Translations under genes and position numbers: made by a program
Shown: positions 22,710 through 31,647 of the stretch, piece by piece
Layout: every line of letters begins with the position of its first letter
Position numbering within the stretch: position 1 is the first letter of the stretch
Notes under the pieces: model-generated
What the model saw: only the letters and a program-made list of their open reading frames with translations
The model's database searches: none
Told to the model about the DNA's origin: nothing
From: CAYSPT01 sp964432985
Lineage (GTDB): Bacteria; Muiribacteriota; CAYSPT01
DNA: 35,640 nucleotides
Direction of reading: 5' to 3'
NCBI GenBank assembly: GCA_964432985.1
Contig: CAYSPT010000053.1
Location: 1-35,640 of the forward strand

Positions 22710-24230
22710 TTATGAGATCAGGTAGTCGTGCATGGAGCGGGCGGCTATTTTNNNNNNNNNNNNNNNNNNNNNNNNNNNNNNNNNNNNNNNNNNNNNNNNN
22801 NNNNNNNNNNNNNNNNNNNNNNNNNNNNNNNNNNNNNNNNNNNNNNNNNNNTCGTGCATGGAGCGGGCGGCTATTTTGGCCTGCCCCATGGCCAGGATGA
22901 CGGTGGCGGCGCCGCTGACGATGTCGCCGCCGGCATAGACGCCCTCGATGGAGGAAGCCATGGTGTCCTCGTTCACGATGATGGTGCCCCAGGAGGTCAT
23001 GTCCAGCTCGGGAGTGACCGACGGTATCAGCGGGTTGGGGCTGTTGCCCAGTGCGGGGATGAACGTGTCGGCCTCGATGATGAACTCGCTTCCTTCCATG
23101 GGTACCGGCCGGCGCCGCCCGGAATCGTCGGGCTCACCCAGCTCCATGCGCAGGCACTCAACCGCCACCACGCGCCCCCGGTCGTCGCCGATAACCCGGA
23201 GAGGGTTACAAAGAAGGTTGAGCACCACACCCTCTTCTTCGGCATGATGGATCTCTTCGTCCCGGGCGGGCATCTCCACCCGGCTGCGGCGGTACACGAT
23301 TTCGGACTGCGCCCCCAGCCTCAGCGCGGTACGGGCGGCGTCCATGGCCACGTTGCCGCCGCCGATGGTGACCACTTTCTTGCTGCGGATGGGTGCCGTG
23401 CCGTACTCGGGAAAACGGAAGGCTTTCATCAGGTTGGAGCGGGTGAGATACTCGTTGGCGGAGTAGACGCCGATCAGGTTCTCACCGGGGATTTTCATGA
23501 ACTTGGGCAGTCCGGCCCCCGAGCCGATGAACACCACGTCGTAATCGGTAAGCAGCTGCTTGACGCTGATAGCCATCCCGATGACCACGTCCAGACGAAG
23601 CTCCACGCCCAGGGCCTTCAGGTAGTTGATCTCGGTCAGGACCATCTCCTTGGGCAGGCGGAACTCCGGGATACCGTACATCAGCACGCCACCGGGCAGG
23701 TGCAGCGCCTCGAAAACAGTTACCTGGTGGCCCAGCTTGACCAGGTCCCCGGCCACGGTCAGCCCGGCGGGACCGGAGCCCACCACCGCCACCTTCTTCC
23801 CGGTGTTCGGTGCCACCTTCGGGATCTCGATCTGGCCGGTGTGGCGCTCGTAATCGGCGGCGAACCGCTCCAGACGGCCGATACTCACCGGGTCCCCTTT
23901 CTTGGCCAGCACGCACTTGATCTCGCACTGGGTCTCCTGGGGGCACACCCGGCCGGTCATGGCCGGCAGCGAGTTTTCTTCTCTCAGCTTCCTGGCCGCC
24001 TCCACAAACTTGCCTTCTTCGATCAGCTTGATAAAACCGGGAATGTCGATACACACCGGGCAGCCCGCGACACACATCGGTTTCTTGCATCCCAGGCACC
24101 GCTGCGCTTCCTTGATGGCGGTCTCTTCACTGAAGCCGTGGGGGACCTCATCGTAGTTGTGGATCCGCACCGTCGGGTCCTGCTCCGGCATCTTCTGTCT
24201 CGGAATGGCCATTCGTTCTTTAGGATTCAC
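22710..24230 (-). CDS. nfnB: NfnB/GltD-like NAD(P)H flavin oxidoreductase (spans an assembly gap)
   Basis: A GltD-family protein with N-terminal cysteine clusters (CLGCKKPMCVAGCPVC, CPQETQCEIKC), an FAD site VAVVGSGPAGLTVAGDL and an NAD(P) site VVTIGGGNVAMDAARTA. The 100-N run at 22752-22851 is flanked by the same 26 bp, and 126 bases removed leaves the frame, giving about 464 residues ending KIAARSMHDYLIS, a normal length. GTG 24230 is taken as the start (AAGGAG upstream); it overlaps the previous gene by 11 bp, which marks tight coupling. With the NfnA-like C-terminus of the upstream protein it makes an NfnAB pair, known to bifurcate NADPH electrons to NAD and ferredoxin. Confidence 0.88.
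   Translation of the reverse strand: MNPKERMAIPRQKMPEQDPTVRIHNYDEVPHGFSEETAIKEAQRCLGCKKPMCVAGCPVCIDIPGFIKLIEEGKFVEAARKLREENSLPAMTGRVCPQETQCEIKCVLAKKGDPVSIGRLERFAADYERHTGQIEIPKVAPNTGKKVAVVGSGPAGLTVAGDLVKLGHQVTVFEALHLPGGVLMYGIPEFRLPKEMVLTEINYLKALGVELRLDVVIGMAISVKQLLTDYDVVFIGSGAGLPKFMKIPGENLIGVYSANEYLTRSNLMKAFRFPEYGTAPIRSKKVVTIGGGNVAMDAARTALRLGAQSEIVYRRSRVEMPARDEEIHHAEEEGVVLNLLCNPLRVIGDDRGRVVAVECLRMELGEPDDSGRRRPVPMEGSEFIIEADTFIPALGNSPNPLIPSVTPELDMTSWGTIIVNEDTMASSIEGVYAGGDIVSGAATVILAMGQAKIAARSMHXXXXXXXXXXXXXXXXXXXXXXXXXXXXXXXXXXKIAARSMHDYLIS
22752..22851. other. Scaffold gap of 100 N with duplicated 26-bp flanks
   Basis: Positions 22726-22751 and 22852-22877 are identical. Reading through the N yields a duplicated KIAARSMH; collapsing gives one normal C-terminus. 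Confidence 0.92.
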
Positions 24231-26826
24231 AGCTCAGCGCTCCTTCTTGAGGTTCAAAACACCGCCGGTGCGGTTCTTGCGGCAGCGTGCTTGCCTCTTC
24301 TCCGGTGCCGGTACCGCGCCGCCGTTGAGGCCCCAACGGCAATGCTTCCACCTCTTCCCTGGCGTATGCGCCACGCCGCTGCATGAGCTCCTCCCAGTCT
24401 ATCTGGTGCCCATCCAGAAACGGGCCGGTTACACAGGCGAACACGGTCTTGCCTCCAACCGTAACCCGGCAGGCGCCGCACATACCGGTACCGTCCAGCA
24501 TGATCGGATTCAGGGCGGTCATGGTGGGTATCCCGAACTCCTTAGTGGCTTCGCTCACCAGCATCATCATGAAGGTGCAGCCGATGATGAAAGCCTGGTC
24601 GATGGTCTCACCCCGTTCAACCAGGTGTCCTATCCCTTCCTGGACACCACCTTTGATCCCGGTGGACCCGTCCTTGGTGGTGATGATCAGCTCGTCACAG
24701 ACAGCGGCCAGTTTGTCCTGCCAGTGCAGCAGGTAGGAGCTGGAGGCTTCTTCGATACAGAACACCCGGTTACCAGCTTCTTTTAAAGCGCGGGCGAGGG
24801 GCAGTATGGAGCCTACGCCGTAACATCCCCCGCCGCACACCACGGTGCCGTACTTCTTAACCTCGATGGATTTACCCAGGGGTCCCACGAAGTGGTCCAG
24901 GTAGTCCCCAGCTTCCAGAAGCGCCAGCTCCCGGCTGGAGCGGCCCGCTTCAAGCACGTTGATGGTCACCGTACCTTTCTCCCGGTCAAAGTCGGCCACG
25001 GTGTACGGGATTCGTTCCGACGTTTCGTTGACGATGGCGATGACGAACTGTCCCGGCTGGCATGATTCGGCCACCAGGGGGGCGTGGATGGTCACCATGT
25101 GGGTATTGGGAACGACTTCCACCTTATCCACGATCTTGAATCCCTGCTCTTTTCGCGGCGGCGCTGTCTGTTCTGCTTGCTCCTCCGGCGCACCGCCGGT
25201 GTGCTGCCTGCGCAACACCGATTTCAGCGCGCAGGCGATGTCTGAAAGCCGGTGCCCCCGGTAAGTGCGAGGCAGAGCGGACAGGTCGTCAAGGGGTGAA
25301 GGATCGAGAGCAGCCGGCGGGCGCTCATCGTTCTTCTCCTTCTCCATCTCCTCCCGGATTTTAACCACAGAAGCGAAATCAAATCCTTTCGCTCCCATGG
25401 CAACGGCGATGTCGCACAAGATTTTCCAGTCGGGATGCACGTCATCGGGGCTCTGGGCGGCAGCAGCGAGTGTCCGGACCTGTCCGGAAAACGTTGGGGC
25501 CTGCCCAGAAGACGTAAGGAAGGTGCCGTCCACTTCCGCCAGGACCGCCGCACCGAAAACAACATCCGCCGAAACGGACGCTGCCGACGGCAGGATGTCC
25601 GCCACGATGACCGTATCACACCCTTCACGTGAGGGCAAATCAACCAGGTCTCCGGTGGTAAATACCGCTTTCACCCCGGCGTCAAGAGTAACCGGCGTAT
25701 TGCCGGTAGTAACCGGCGTATTGCCGGCATCGGTCAGAATGAAGTTTTCCGATTTCATTATCTCCCGGGTGAACTTCTGCATGATGAACAGATCTTCCCG
25801 GGTGACCGCGGGATGAGTGACAAAAGCAAATCGTGATCCGGTGAATCCGGTAAGATGTTTGGCGGCCGCTGACACTGCTTCGCGGTACGGGACCTTTTTC
25901 ACTCCTTCATCAACGCGGACCTGGTGACGGACCAGACGGTCCGGGCTTTCGAGTATCTGGGGAAGCACGAACCGCCCCACGGCGCACACACGCGCTTCGG
26001 CGGTGAAGGCGGTAGCGGCGCTGGCCACTACCCGGCCCTCCTTGATCTTGATGTCGAGAGCACATCCCAACGGGCAGAGAATACAGGTGGTTTCCACCGT
26101 GCGATCGGCGGTGCCCCGCCACCTGGCGAAACGGTCCGCCAGCGCCCCGGTGGGACAGATATCTATACACGCTCCACAGAACTGGCAGTCGGTATCCAGG
26201 TGGTCGCGATGAAACGCCGTTCCCACCCGGACATCGGTGCTTCGACCGATGAAATCGATACTCGCTTTTCCGTGGAGTTTCTTGCAGATACGGACGCACC
26301 GTTCGCACAGAACGCACAGGTTGTAATCCCGGGCCATGAACGGATCGAGGCGCTCAAGCGGCATGTTCTTGTAGGCTATCGGCAGTTGAAGATCATCGAT
26401 TCCGTACTCTTCGGCCAGGTCCCTGAGCTCGCAGGAAGTGCGGTTGCTGCAAAACGCGCAGCTCACCGTCTTGCCCGCTTTTGAAGGATGGGGCCGGTAC
26501 TCCTGGCATTTTTCCCGGTGCAGGCACACCAGGCACGGGCTGGTGTGACCGCTGAGCAGAAGCTTGAGAATGTTCCGCCGAAGTTCGATGACCTCCGCGC
26601 TGCTCGTGGTGACAACCATCCCATCAACCGCGGGTGTAGTACAGGCGGTTGGAAAACCCCGCTGACCTTCGATCTGGACCACGCACAACCGGCAGGCGCC
26701 GGTGGGTGTGAGGTCGGGATGAGCACACAGGGTCGGAATATTAATCCCGGCACCGGTGGCAGCTTCGAGCACCGTGGCGCCCGGCGTGACTTCTACCTGT
26801 TGGCCGTCGATGGTGATAAAATTCAT
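24220..26826 (-). CDS. NuoG-like / NfnA-like fusion protein
   Basis: An 868-residue fusion. Residues 1-80 are a [2Fe-2S] domain (Cys34, Cys45, Cys48, Cys62), then the His-Cys cluster HTSPCLVCLHREKC, two [4Fe-4S] motifs (CVLCERCVRIC, CQFCGACIDICP) and CILCPLGC. Residues about 290-500 are a shrunken molybdopterin-type NuoG domain. The C-terminal 270 residues are NfnA/dihydroorotate-dehydrogenase electron-transfer-like: FAD/NAD modules, GGGCYGVGSILPLARAL and the [2Fe-2S] motif DGTGMCGACR. There is no hydrogenase H-cluster. It contains a duplicated 7-residue block GNTPVTT/GNTPVTL. It would join the NuoEF NADH module to NfnB. The arrangement recalls the Sporomusa-type Nfn (Stn) transhydrogenases. 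Confidence 0.88.
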   Translation of the reverse strand: MNFITIDGQQVEVTPGATVLEAATGAGINIPTLCAHPDLTPTGACRLCVVQIEGQRGFPTACTTPAVDGMVVTTSSAEVIELRRNILKLLLSGHTSPCLVCLHREKCQEYRPHPSKAGKTVSCAFCSNRTSCELRDLAEEYGIDDLQLPIAYKNMPLERLDPFMARDYNLCVLCERCVRICKKLHGKASIDFIGRSTDVRVGTAFHRDHLDTDCQFCGACIDICPTGALADRFARWRGTADRTVETTCILCPLGCALDIKIKEGRVVASAATAFTAEARVCAVGRFVLPQILESPDRLVRHQVRVDEGVKKVPYREAVSAAAKHLTGFTGSRFAFVTHPAVTREDLFIMQKFTREIMKSENFILTDAGNTPVTTGNTPVTLDAGVKAVFTTGDLVDLPSREGCDTVIVADILPSAASVSADVVFGAAVLAEVDGTFLTSSGQAPTFSGQVRTLAAAAQSPDDVHPDWKILCDIAVAMGAKGFDFASVVKIREEMEKEKNDERPPAALDPSPLDDLSALPRTYRGHRLSDIACALKSVLRRQHTGGAPEEQAEQTAPPRKEQGFKIVDKVEVVPNTHMVTIHAPLVAESCQPGQFVIAIVNETSERIPYTVADFDREKGTVTINVLEAGRSSRELALLEAGDYLDHFVGPLGKSIEVKKYGTVVCGGGCYGVGSILPLARALKEAGNRVFCIEEASSSYLLHWQDKLAAVCDELIITTKDGSTGIKGGVQEGIGHLVERGETIDQAFIIGCTFMMMLVSEATKEFGIPTMTALNPIMLDGTGMCGACRVTVGGKTVFACVTGPFLDGHQIDWEELMQRRGAYAREEVEALPLGPQRRRGTGTGEEASTLPQEPHRRCFEPQEGALSCES
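25687..25727. repeat. Tandem 21-bp duplication in the nuoG/nfnA gene
   Basis: Two near-identical 21-bp copies (25687-25707, 25708-25727), each a small palindrome ACCGGC-GTATT-GCCGGT. It stays in frame and adds seven residues, probably slippage in a non-critical loop. Confidence 0.8.
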
Positions 26827-26828
26827 AG

Positions 26829-28679
26829 TTACGTCCTCTTCACCGCATCAAATGTGCACACTTCGAAGCAGGCGCCGCATTTGATACAACCGGATTCGTC
26901 TATAGTATGGACTGCTTTTTTCTCCCCGGATATGACCCGGGGGGGACAGACCTTGCTGCATGCGGTACACCCGGTGCACAGTTCAGCGTCGATAGAGAAA
27001 GTCAGCAGGCTTGTACACACCCCGGCCAGGCATCGATGGTCCCGGATGTGGTCCAGGTACTCGTCGGTAAAATACCGGACGGCCGTCAGCACGGGATTGG
27101 GTGCAGTCTGACCCAGCCCGCACAGGGAACCGTCCCGGACCGTTTCTCCGATCCTTTTCAGCGCTTCCAGGTGAGTGGGTGTGCCGTTTCCGTCGGTGAT
27201 CTCAGTCAGCAGCCTGAGCAGGTGCTGGGAGCCCATCCGGCACGGGGTGCACTTGCCGCACGATTCGTTATGGGTAAACTCCAGGAAGTACCGGGCGATA
27301 TCCACCATGCACGAATCCTCATCCATGACGATCATGCCGCCGGAGCCCATGATGGCCCCGGCTTCCGCCAGGCACTCATAATCAACCGGCAGGTCCAGAC
27401 ATGAAGCCGGAAGGCAGCCGCCGGAGGGACCGCCGGTCTGAACCGCTTTGAACTTTTTGTTCCCAGGGATGCCGCCGCCGATATCGAAGATTACTTCCTT
27501 AAGCGGGATTCCCATGGGCACTTCTATGAGACCGGTGCGATTGATAGTGCCCGCCAGGGCGAAGGTCTTGGTACCCTTGCTTTTTTCGGTACCGTACTGC
27601 GCGTACCAGCCCGCTCCCCGCTCCAGGATGGCCGACACGTTGGCCAGGGTTTCCACGTTATTGATAACCGTGGGCTTTTCGTGAAGGCCCGCGTCGGTAG
27701 GAAACGGCGGCCTGGGCATGGGCATACCACGCCTGCCTTCCACCGATGCCATGAGCGCCGTTTCCTCGCCGCAGACGAAGGCGCCGGCACCCTCCTTGAT
27801 CCGGAGTGACAAATCAAACCCTGAGTCCATGATGTTCTGCCCGATAAAACCGTGCTCTTTCATCTGGCCGATGGCTTTTTCAAGCCGTTGCACCGCCAGC
27901 GGGTACTCCGCCCGCGCGTAGATAAAACCATGGGATGCGCCGATGGCGTAGGCGGCGATGGCCAGTCCTTCCAGTACCGCGTGAGGGTCGCTTTCCAGGA
28001 CCAGCCGGTCCATGAATGCCCCCGGATCACCCTCGTCGGCGTTACAAATGACGTACTTGCTGTCACCTGCTGAGGCCCGGGCCAGCTCCCACTTCGTCGC
28101 GGTGGGAAAACCGGCACCGCCGCGGCCACGAAGCCCTGAGTTTTTCACCTCGTCGATGACCTCTTCAGGTTTCATACCCAGCGCCCGCACCAGCCCGGAA
28201 TAACCGCCCCTGGCCACGTAGTGCTCGATAGAGGTGGGATCGATAGATCCCGCGTTTCGCATCACCACCCTGACCTGCCCGGCCATCATGGGCAGATCGT
28301 CCATGGCAGGGATATCCTCCACGGTGCTGTCGCCCAGGGTACACAGAGCCAGGTCCGGCCGTTGGCCACTGTCACGAATGACGTCGTAAACCAACTCGGT
28401 GGCGGTCTCTTCGTTGACGTTTTTATATAATACCCGGCTGCCGCCGGGAAGGCCGATCTCCACCAGGGGCTCGGCATAGCACATCCCCAGGCAGCCCACC
28501 TCGACTATGTCCACCTCGATAGAGCGCTCTGCGAGCGCTTTTTCGAAAGCTTTTCTGACACTGCCGGCCCCTGCGGCCAGGCCGCAGGTGGCCGCTCCGA
28601 TCAGGATACGCGGGCGCGCAAAAGCGCTAAACGTTTCCCAGTTCTGCTTCGCTTCCGTCTGTATCTGCTGGAACGTCAC
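26829..28679 (-). CDS. nuoF: NuoF/HydB-like NADH-binding flavoprotein
   Basis: A 616-residue FMN/NADH subunit. Residues about 20-110 are a thioredoxin-like [2Fe-2S] domain (ATCGLAAGAGS, GCLGMCYAEP). The core has the FMN/NADH motifs GLRGRGGAGFPTATKW and NADEGDPGAFMDR, an SLBB segment and the [4Fe-4S] motif ESCGKCTPCRMG. A C-terminal 2[4Fe-4S] ferredoxin (CTGCTACSKVCP, CIKCGACFEVC) follows. This is the layout of HydB and related bifurcating subunits rather than plain NuoF. The start GTG 28679 has AAGGAG seven bases upstream and lies inside the end of nuoE (53-bp overlap). Confidence 0.92.
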   Translation of the reverse strand: MTFQQIQTEAKQNWETFSAFARPRILIGAATCGLAAGAGSVRKAFEKALAERSIEVDIVEVGCLGMCYAEPLVEIGLPGGSRVLYKNVNEETATELVYDVIRDSGQRPDLALCTLGDSTVEDIPAMDDLPMMAGQVRVVMRNAGSIDPTSIEHYVARGGYSGLVRALGMKPEEVIDEVKNSGLRGRGGAGFPTATKWELARASAGDSKYVICNADEGDPGAFMDRLVLESDPHAVLEGLAIAAYAIGASHGFIYARAEYPLAVQRLEKAIGQMKEHGFIGQNIMDSGFDLSLRIKEGAGAFVCGEETALMASVEGRRGMPMPRPPFPTDAGLHEKPTVINNVETLANVSAILERGAGWYAQYGTEKSKGTKTFALAGTINRTGLIEVPMGIPLKEVIFDIGGGIPGNKKFKAVQTGGPSGGCLPASCLDLPVDYECLAEAGAIMGSGGMIVMDEDSCMVDIARYFLEFTHNESCGKCTPCRMGSQHLLRLLTEITDGNGTPTHLEALKRIGETVRDGSLCGLGQTAPNPVLTAVRYFTDEYLDHIRDHRCLAGVCTSLLTFSIDAELCTGCTACSKVCPPRVISGEKKAVHTIDESGCIKCGACFEVCTFDAVKRT

Positions 28680-29127
28680 TGGATAACTCCTTGAGCAGTT
28701 TTTTCAGTTTCTTCGGCGTCATTCTGCCGTGTACCACATCATCCACAACCACTACCGGCGACAGAGCGCAGGAACCGAAACAGGCCACGCTCTCCAGGCT
28801 GAACCGGTAATCATCGGTGGTCTCACCCGGTTGAATACCCAGGTGACGGACCGCTTCATCCACGATCCGCCGGACGCCCTGCACATGGCAGGCGGTACCC
28901 TGGCACACTTTTATCACGTGATCCCCGGGCCGGGTGAATCTGAACTGGGTGTAGAAGGTGGCCACACCATAGATATCGCTTTGGGAAATATCCAGGTAGC
29001 CGGAAACCGCTTCCACCGCATCTTCGGAAATATACCCAGTTTCCTGCTGCACTGCCTGGAGGATGGGGATCAGGTTATCCCGCTGCTGTTCGAACTGCTT
29101 CAGTACGTCGTCAATGATTCGTTTCAT
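28627..29127 (-). CDS. nuoE: NuoE-like thioredoxin-fold [2Fe-2S] subunit
   Basis: A 166-residue protein of NuoE/HydC type. An N-terminal helical part (LIPILQAVQQETGYI) precedes the thioredoxin-like [2Fe-2S] domain with ligands CQGTACHVQG and CFGSCALSP. It passes electrons between the FMN of NuoF and other clusters. It is the first gene of the nuoE-nuoF-nuoG/nfnA-nfnB operon, about 33 bp downstream of the predicted transcription start. A membrane arm (NuoA, H-N) is absent, so the complex is soluble. Confidence 0.93.
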   Translation of the reverse strand: MKRIIDDVLKQFEQQRDNLIPILQAVQQETGYISEDAVEAVSGYLDISQSDIYGVATFYTQFRFTRPGDHVIKVCQGTACHVQGVRRIVDEAVRHLGIQPGETTDDYRFSLESVACFGSCALSPVVVVDDVVHGRMTPKKLKKLLKELSSDVPADTDGSEAELGNV

Positions 29128-29166
29128 TTCGAGCTCGTCCGATCATGAATAAGGGTTAGATAGGTC

Positions 29167-29196
29167 ATTATAACAATCTCTGCACGAGTGAGACAA
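29167..29196 (-). promoter_or_regulatory. Sigma-70 promoter of the nuoE operon
   Basis: TTGTCT (29191-29196), an 18-bp spacer and TATAAT (29167-29172) on the minus strand, immediately after the isocitrate dehydrogenase terminator, about 40 bp upstream of nuoE. Confidence 0.65.
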
Positions 29197-29203
29197 ACAA
29201 AAA

Positions 29204-29234
29204 AAAAGAGGAGGCTGCGAGAGCCTCCTCTTTT
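29204..29234 (-). terminator. Rho-independent terminator after isocitrate dehydrogenase
   Basis: A perfect 13-bp stem (AAAAGAGGAGGCT at 29204-29216, complement at 29222-29234) with a 5-nt loop, followed on the minus strand by a run of nine T. It separates the TCA genes from the nuoE operon. Confidence 0.93.
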
Positions 29235-29251
29235 GTTTGCGTTGGTTCAGC

Positions 29252-31504
29252 CTAGGCCTCTGCCTCCAGCTCCGCGGCCATCATGGCGTCGATGATGGCG
29301 TTGAGCGTGGCGCTCGGGCGCATGGACTTTTCGCAGAGCGCGGCATCAGGGAGGTAATATCCGCCGATGTCAACGGGATCGCCCTGGGCGGCGAGAAGTT
29401 CCTCTACGATTGTTGCCTCGTTCTCCTCGAGCTCTGCGGCCACCCTGGCGAAGCGCGCCTTGAGGGCGGCGTCCTTGTCCTGCGCGGCCAGCGCCCGGGC
29501 CCAGTAGAGGGCGAGATAGAAGGTGCTGTCGCGGTTGTCTGTCTGCTTCACCTTTCGACCTGGAAGCTTCTCATTGTCCAGGTACTGGCCGATAGCTACA
29601 TCCAGGGTTTCGGCGAGCAAGGAAGCCTTCTCGTTGCGGGTGTTCTCGGCAATGAGCTCCAGCGAGGGCACTAACGCGCAGTACTCGCCCAGGGAGTCCC
29701 AGCGCAAATGACCTTCCCGGGTGAACTGCTTCACGTGCTTGGGCGCTGACCCCCCCGCACCGGTCTCGAAAAGCCCCCCGCCGTTTAGAAGCGGCACGAT
29801 GGAGAGCACCCGGGCGCTGGTGCCGAGTTCGAGAATGGGGAAGAGGTCGGTGAGGTAGTCTCTCAGCACGTTACCGGTGACCGAGATCGTGTTCTCGTTC
29901 TTGCGGCTCCGGTCCAGCGAGAACTGCATGGCCTCCGCCGGCTTCATGATGCGGATGTCGAGGCCCTCCGTGTTGTGATCGGGGAGGTACTTTTTCACCT
30001 TCTTGATGAGCTCTGTATCATGGCCGCGCCGCTCATCGAGCCAGAAGACGGCCGGCGATCCCGAAGCGCGGGCGCGGCGTACAGCGAGCTTGATCCAGTC
30101 GCGGATAGGTTCGTCCTTGGCCTGGCACATGCGGAAGATGTCATTGATCTCCACCACCTGCTCGAGCAATGTAGTGCCTGAAGAATCCACCACCCGGACG
30201 GTGCCGTCCGCCGGTGCCTCGAAGGTCTTGTCGTGCGAGCCGTATTCCTCGGCTTTCGCCGCCATGAGCCCCACATTGGAGACATTGCCCATAGTGGCGC
30301 AATCAAACTGGCCCTTGGCTTTGGCATCCTCGAGGATCACGGAGTACATGGTGGCGTAGCTGCGGTCCGGTACCATGGCGATGCAGTCCTGCAGCTCGTC
30401 ATCGTTGTTCCACATCTTGCCGCCGTCGCGAATCACATTGGGCATGGATGCGTCCACGATTATGTTGTTGGGCACGTGGAGATTGGTGATGCCATTGTGC
30501 GAGTCCACCATGGCGAGACATGGCTGTTTCTCGTACACGGCCGCGATGTCCGCCTCGATCTCGGCCTTCTTGTCCGCCGGGAGCTTAGCGAGCTTGGCGA
30601 GCACATCGGCAAGGCCGTAGTTCACATTGGCGCCGATCTCCTTGAGCGTATCCGCGTGCTTCTGAAGCGCTTCGGCATAGTACACGGACACGCAGTGGCC
30701 GAACATGATGGGATCTGAAATCTTCATCATGGTGGCTTTGAGGTGCAGGGACAGAAGCACGTCGTCCTTCCGTGCCTCTTCGATCTGTTCAGCAAAGAAG
30801 GCGCGGAGTGCGGCCACGTTCATGACGGCCGTGTCGATGACCTCGCCCTCTTGAAGTTTCAAACCCTCCTTGAGCACGGTAACAGCGCCGTCCTTGCCCA
30901 CGAACTCGATTTTGATCACATCGGCTTTGGACATGGTCATGGAGTTCTCGCTCTCGAAGTAATCCTTCTCCTTCATGTGAGCCACGCGGGCTTTTGAGCC
31001 GGACTCGGGCCAGGGCTTCATGAGCGCGTAGGGATGCTGCTGCGCATAACGCTTGACCGAGGCTGCCGGTCTGCGGTCGGAATTGCCTTCGCGTATTACC
31101 GGGTTGACTGCAGACCCGAGAACCACGGAGAACCGATCCTGCAGGGCCTTCTCCTCGTCGTTCTTTGGCTCCTCGGGATACGTGGGGATGTCATACCCCT
31201 TCTCCTGCAGTTCTTTGATCGCAGCCTGGAGCTGCGGGATGGACGCGCTGATGTTGGGCAGCTTGATAACGTTACCCTCGGGCGTCTTGACGAGTTCGCC
31301 AAGCTGAGTCAAATAATCGGGGATCTTCTGCTCGTCTGTGAGATTGTCAGGGAAGTTGGCAATGGTTCTTCCGGCCAGGGAGATGTCTGCAATGTCCATC
31401 TCCACGCCGGTGCCCTTGGTGAAGGCCTTCAGCACAGGGAGCAACGCGTACGTTGCCAGGGCCGGTGCTTCATCGACCTTTGTCCAGGTGATCTTCGCGG
31501 TCAT
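29252..31504 (-). CDS. icd: Monomeric NADP-dependent isocitrate dehydrogenase
   Basis: A 750-residue enzyme of the monomeric class (about 740 residues), unrelated in length to the dimeric 420-residue type. It oxidatively decarboxylates isocitrate to 2-oxoglutarate with NADP; the reverse reductive carboxylation is possible. Recognisable segments are TWTKVDEAPALATYALLP at the N-terminus, GGLFETGAGGSAPKHVKQF and DNRDSTFYLALYWARALA. ATG 31504 follows GGAAGGAGAG; the upstream in-frame GTG 31519 lies within that ribosome site. It is downstream of aconitase on the same strand and ends at a strong terminator. The product, 2-oxoglutarate, would feed the Kor complex. Confidence 0.95.
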   Translation of the reverse strand: MTAKITWTKVDEAPALATYALLPVLKAFTKGTGVEMDIADISLAGRTIANFPDNLTDEQKIPDYLTQLGELVKTPEGNVIKLPNISASIPQLQAAIKELQEKGYDIPTYPEEPKNDEEKALQDRFSVVLGSAVNPVIREGNSDRRPAASVKRYAQQHPYALMKPWPESGSKARVAHMKEKDYFESENSMTMSKADVIKIEFVGKDGAVTVLKEGLKLQEGEVIDTAVMNVAALRAFFAEQIEEARKDDVLLSLHLKATMMKISDPIMFGHCVSVYYAEALQKHADTLKEIGANVNYGLADVLAKLAKLPADKKAEIEADIAAVYEKQPCLAMVDSHNGITNLHVPNNIIVDASMPNVIRDGGKMWNNDDELQDCIAMVPDRSYATMYSVILEDAKAKGQFDCATMGNVSNVGLMAAKAEEYGSHDKTFEAPADGTVRVVDSSGTTLLEQVVEINDIFRMCQAKDEPIRDWIKLAVRRARASGSPAVFWLDERRGHDTELIKKVKKYLPDHNTEGLDIRIMKPAEAMQFSLDRSRKNENTISVTGNVLRDYLTDLFPILELGTSARVLSIVPLLNGGGLFETGAGGSAPKHVKQFTREGHLRWDSLGEYCALVPSLELIAENTRNEKASLLAETLDVAIGQYLDNEKLPGRKVKQTDNRDSTFYLALYWARALAAQDKDAALKARFARVAAELEENEATIVEELLAAQGDPVDIGGYYLPDAALCEKSMRPSATLNAIIDAMMAAELEAEA

Positions 31505-31527
31505 GCTCTCTCCTTCCACATTTGCAG

Positions 31528-31590
31528 CAGTTCTGCCTAAGCTTACTGCAGTTCTACCTACACTTGCCGCAGTCCTGCTGCAGCAACAAA
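31528..31590. repeat. Three imperfect 21-bp direct repeats before icd
   Basis: Copies start at 31528, 31549 and 31570, all beginning CAGT(T/C)CT. They lie directly upstream of the icd ribosome site. The first two share about 14 of 21 bases; the third is more diverged. Confidence 0.5.
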
Positions 31591-31599
31591 CGATATAGA

Positions 31600-31632
31600 C
31601 CGCAAGTTGCAGCTTTCAACTGCAACTTGCGG
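31600..31632 (-). terminator. Hairpin after aconitase
   Basis: Perfect 13-bp stem CCGCAAGTTGCAG / CTGCAACTTGCGG with 7-nt loop, 15 bp after the aconitase stop. There is no T-run on the minus strand (TCTATATCG follows), so it is more likely an mRNA-stability or partial termination hairpin inside the operon. Confidence 0.5.
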
Positions 31633-31647
31633 CTTGATTGATATCTT

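Noticed and set aside
22728..24386. Long antisense frame opposite nfnB and the end of nuoG/nfnA
   Set aside because: It mirrors the codon bias of the GC-rich real genes, has no recognisable domain and crosses the N-run.
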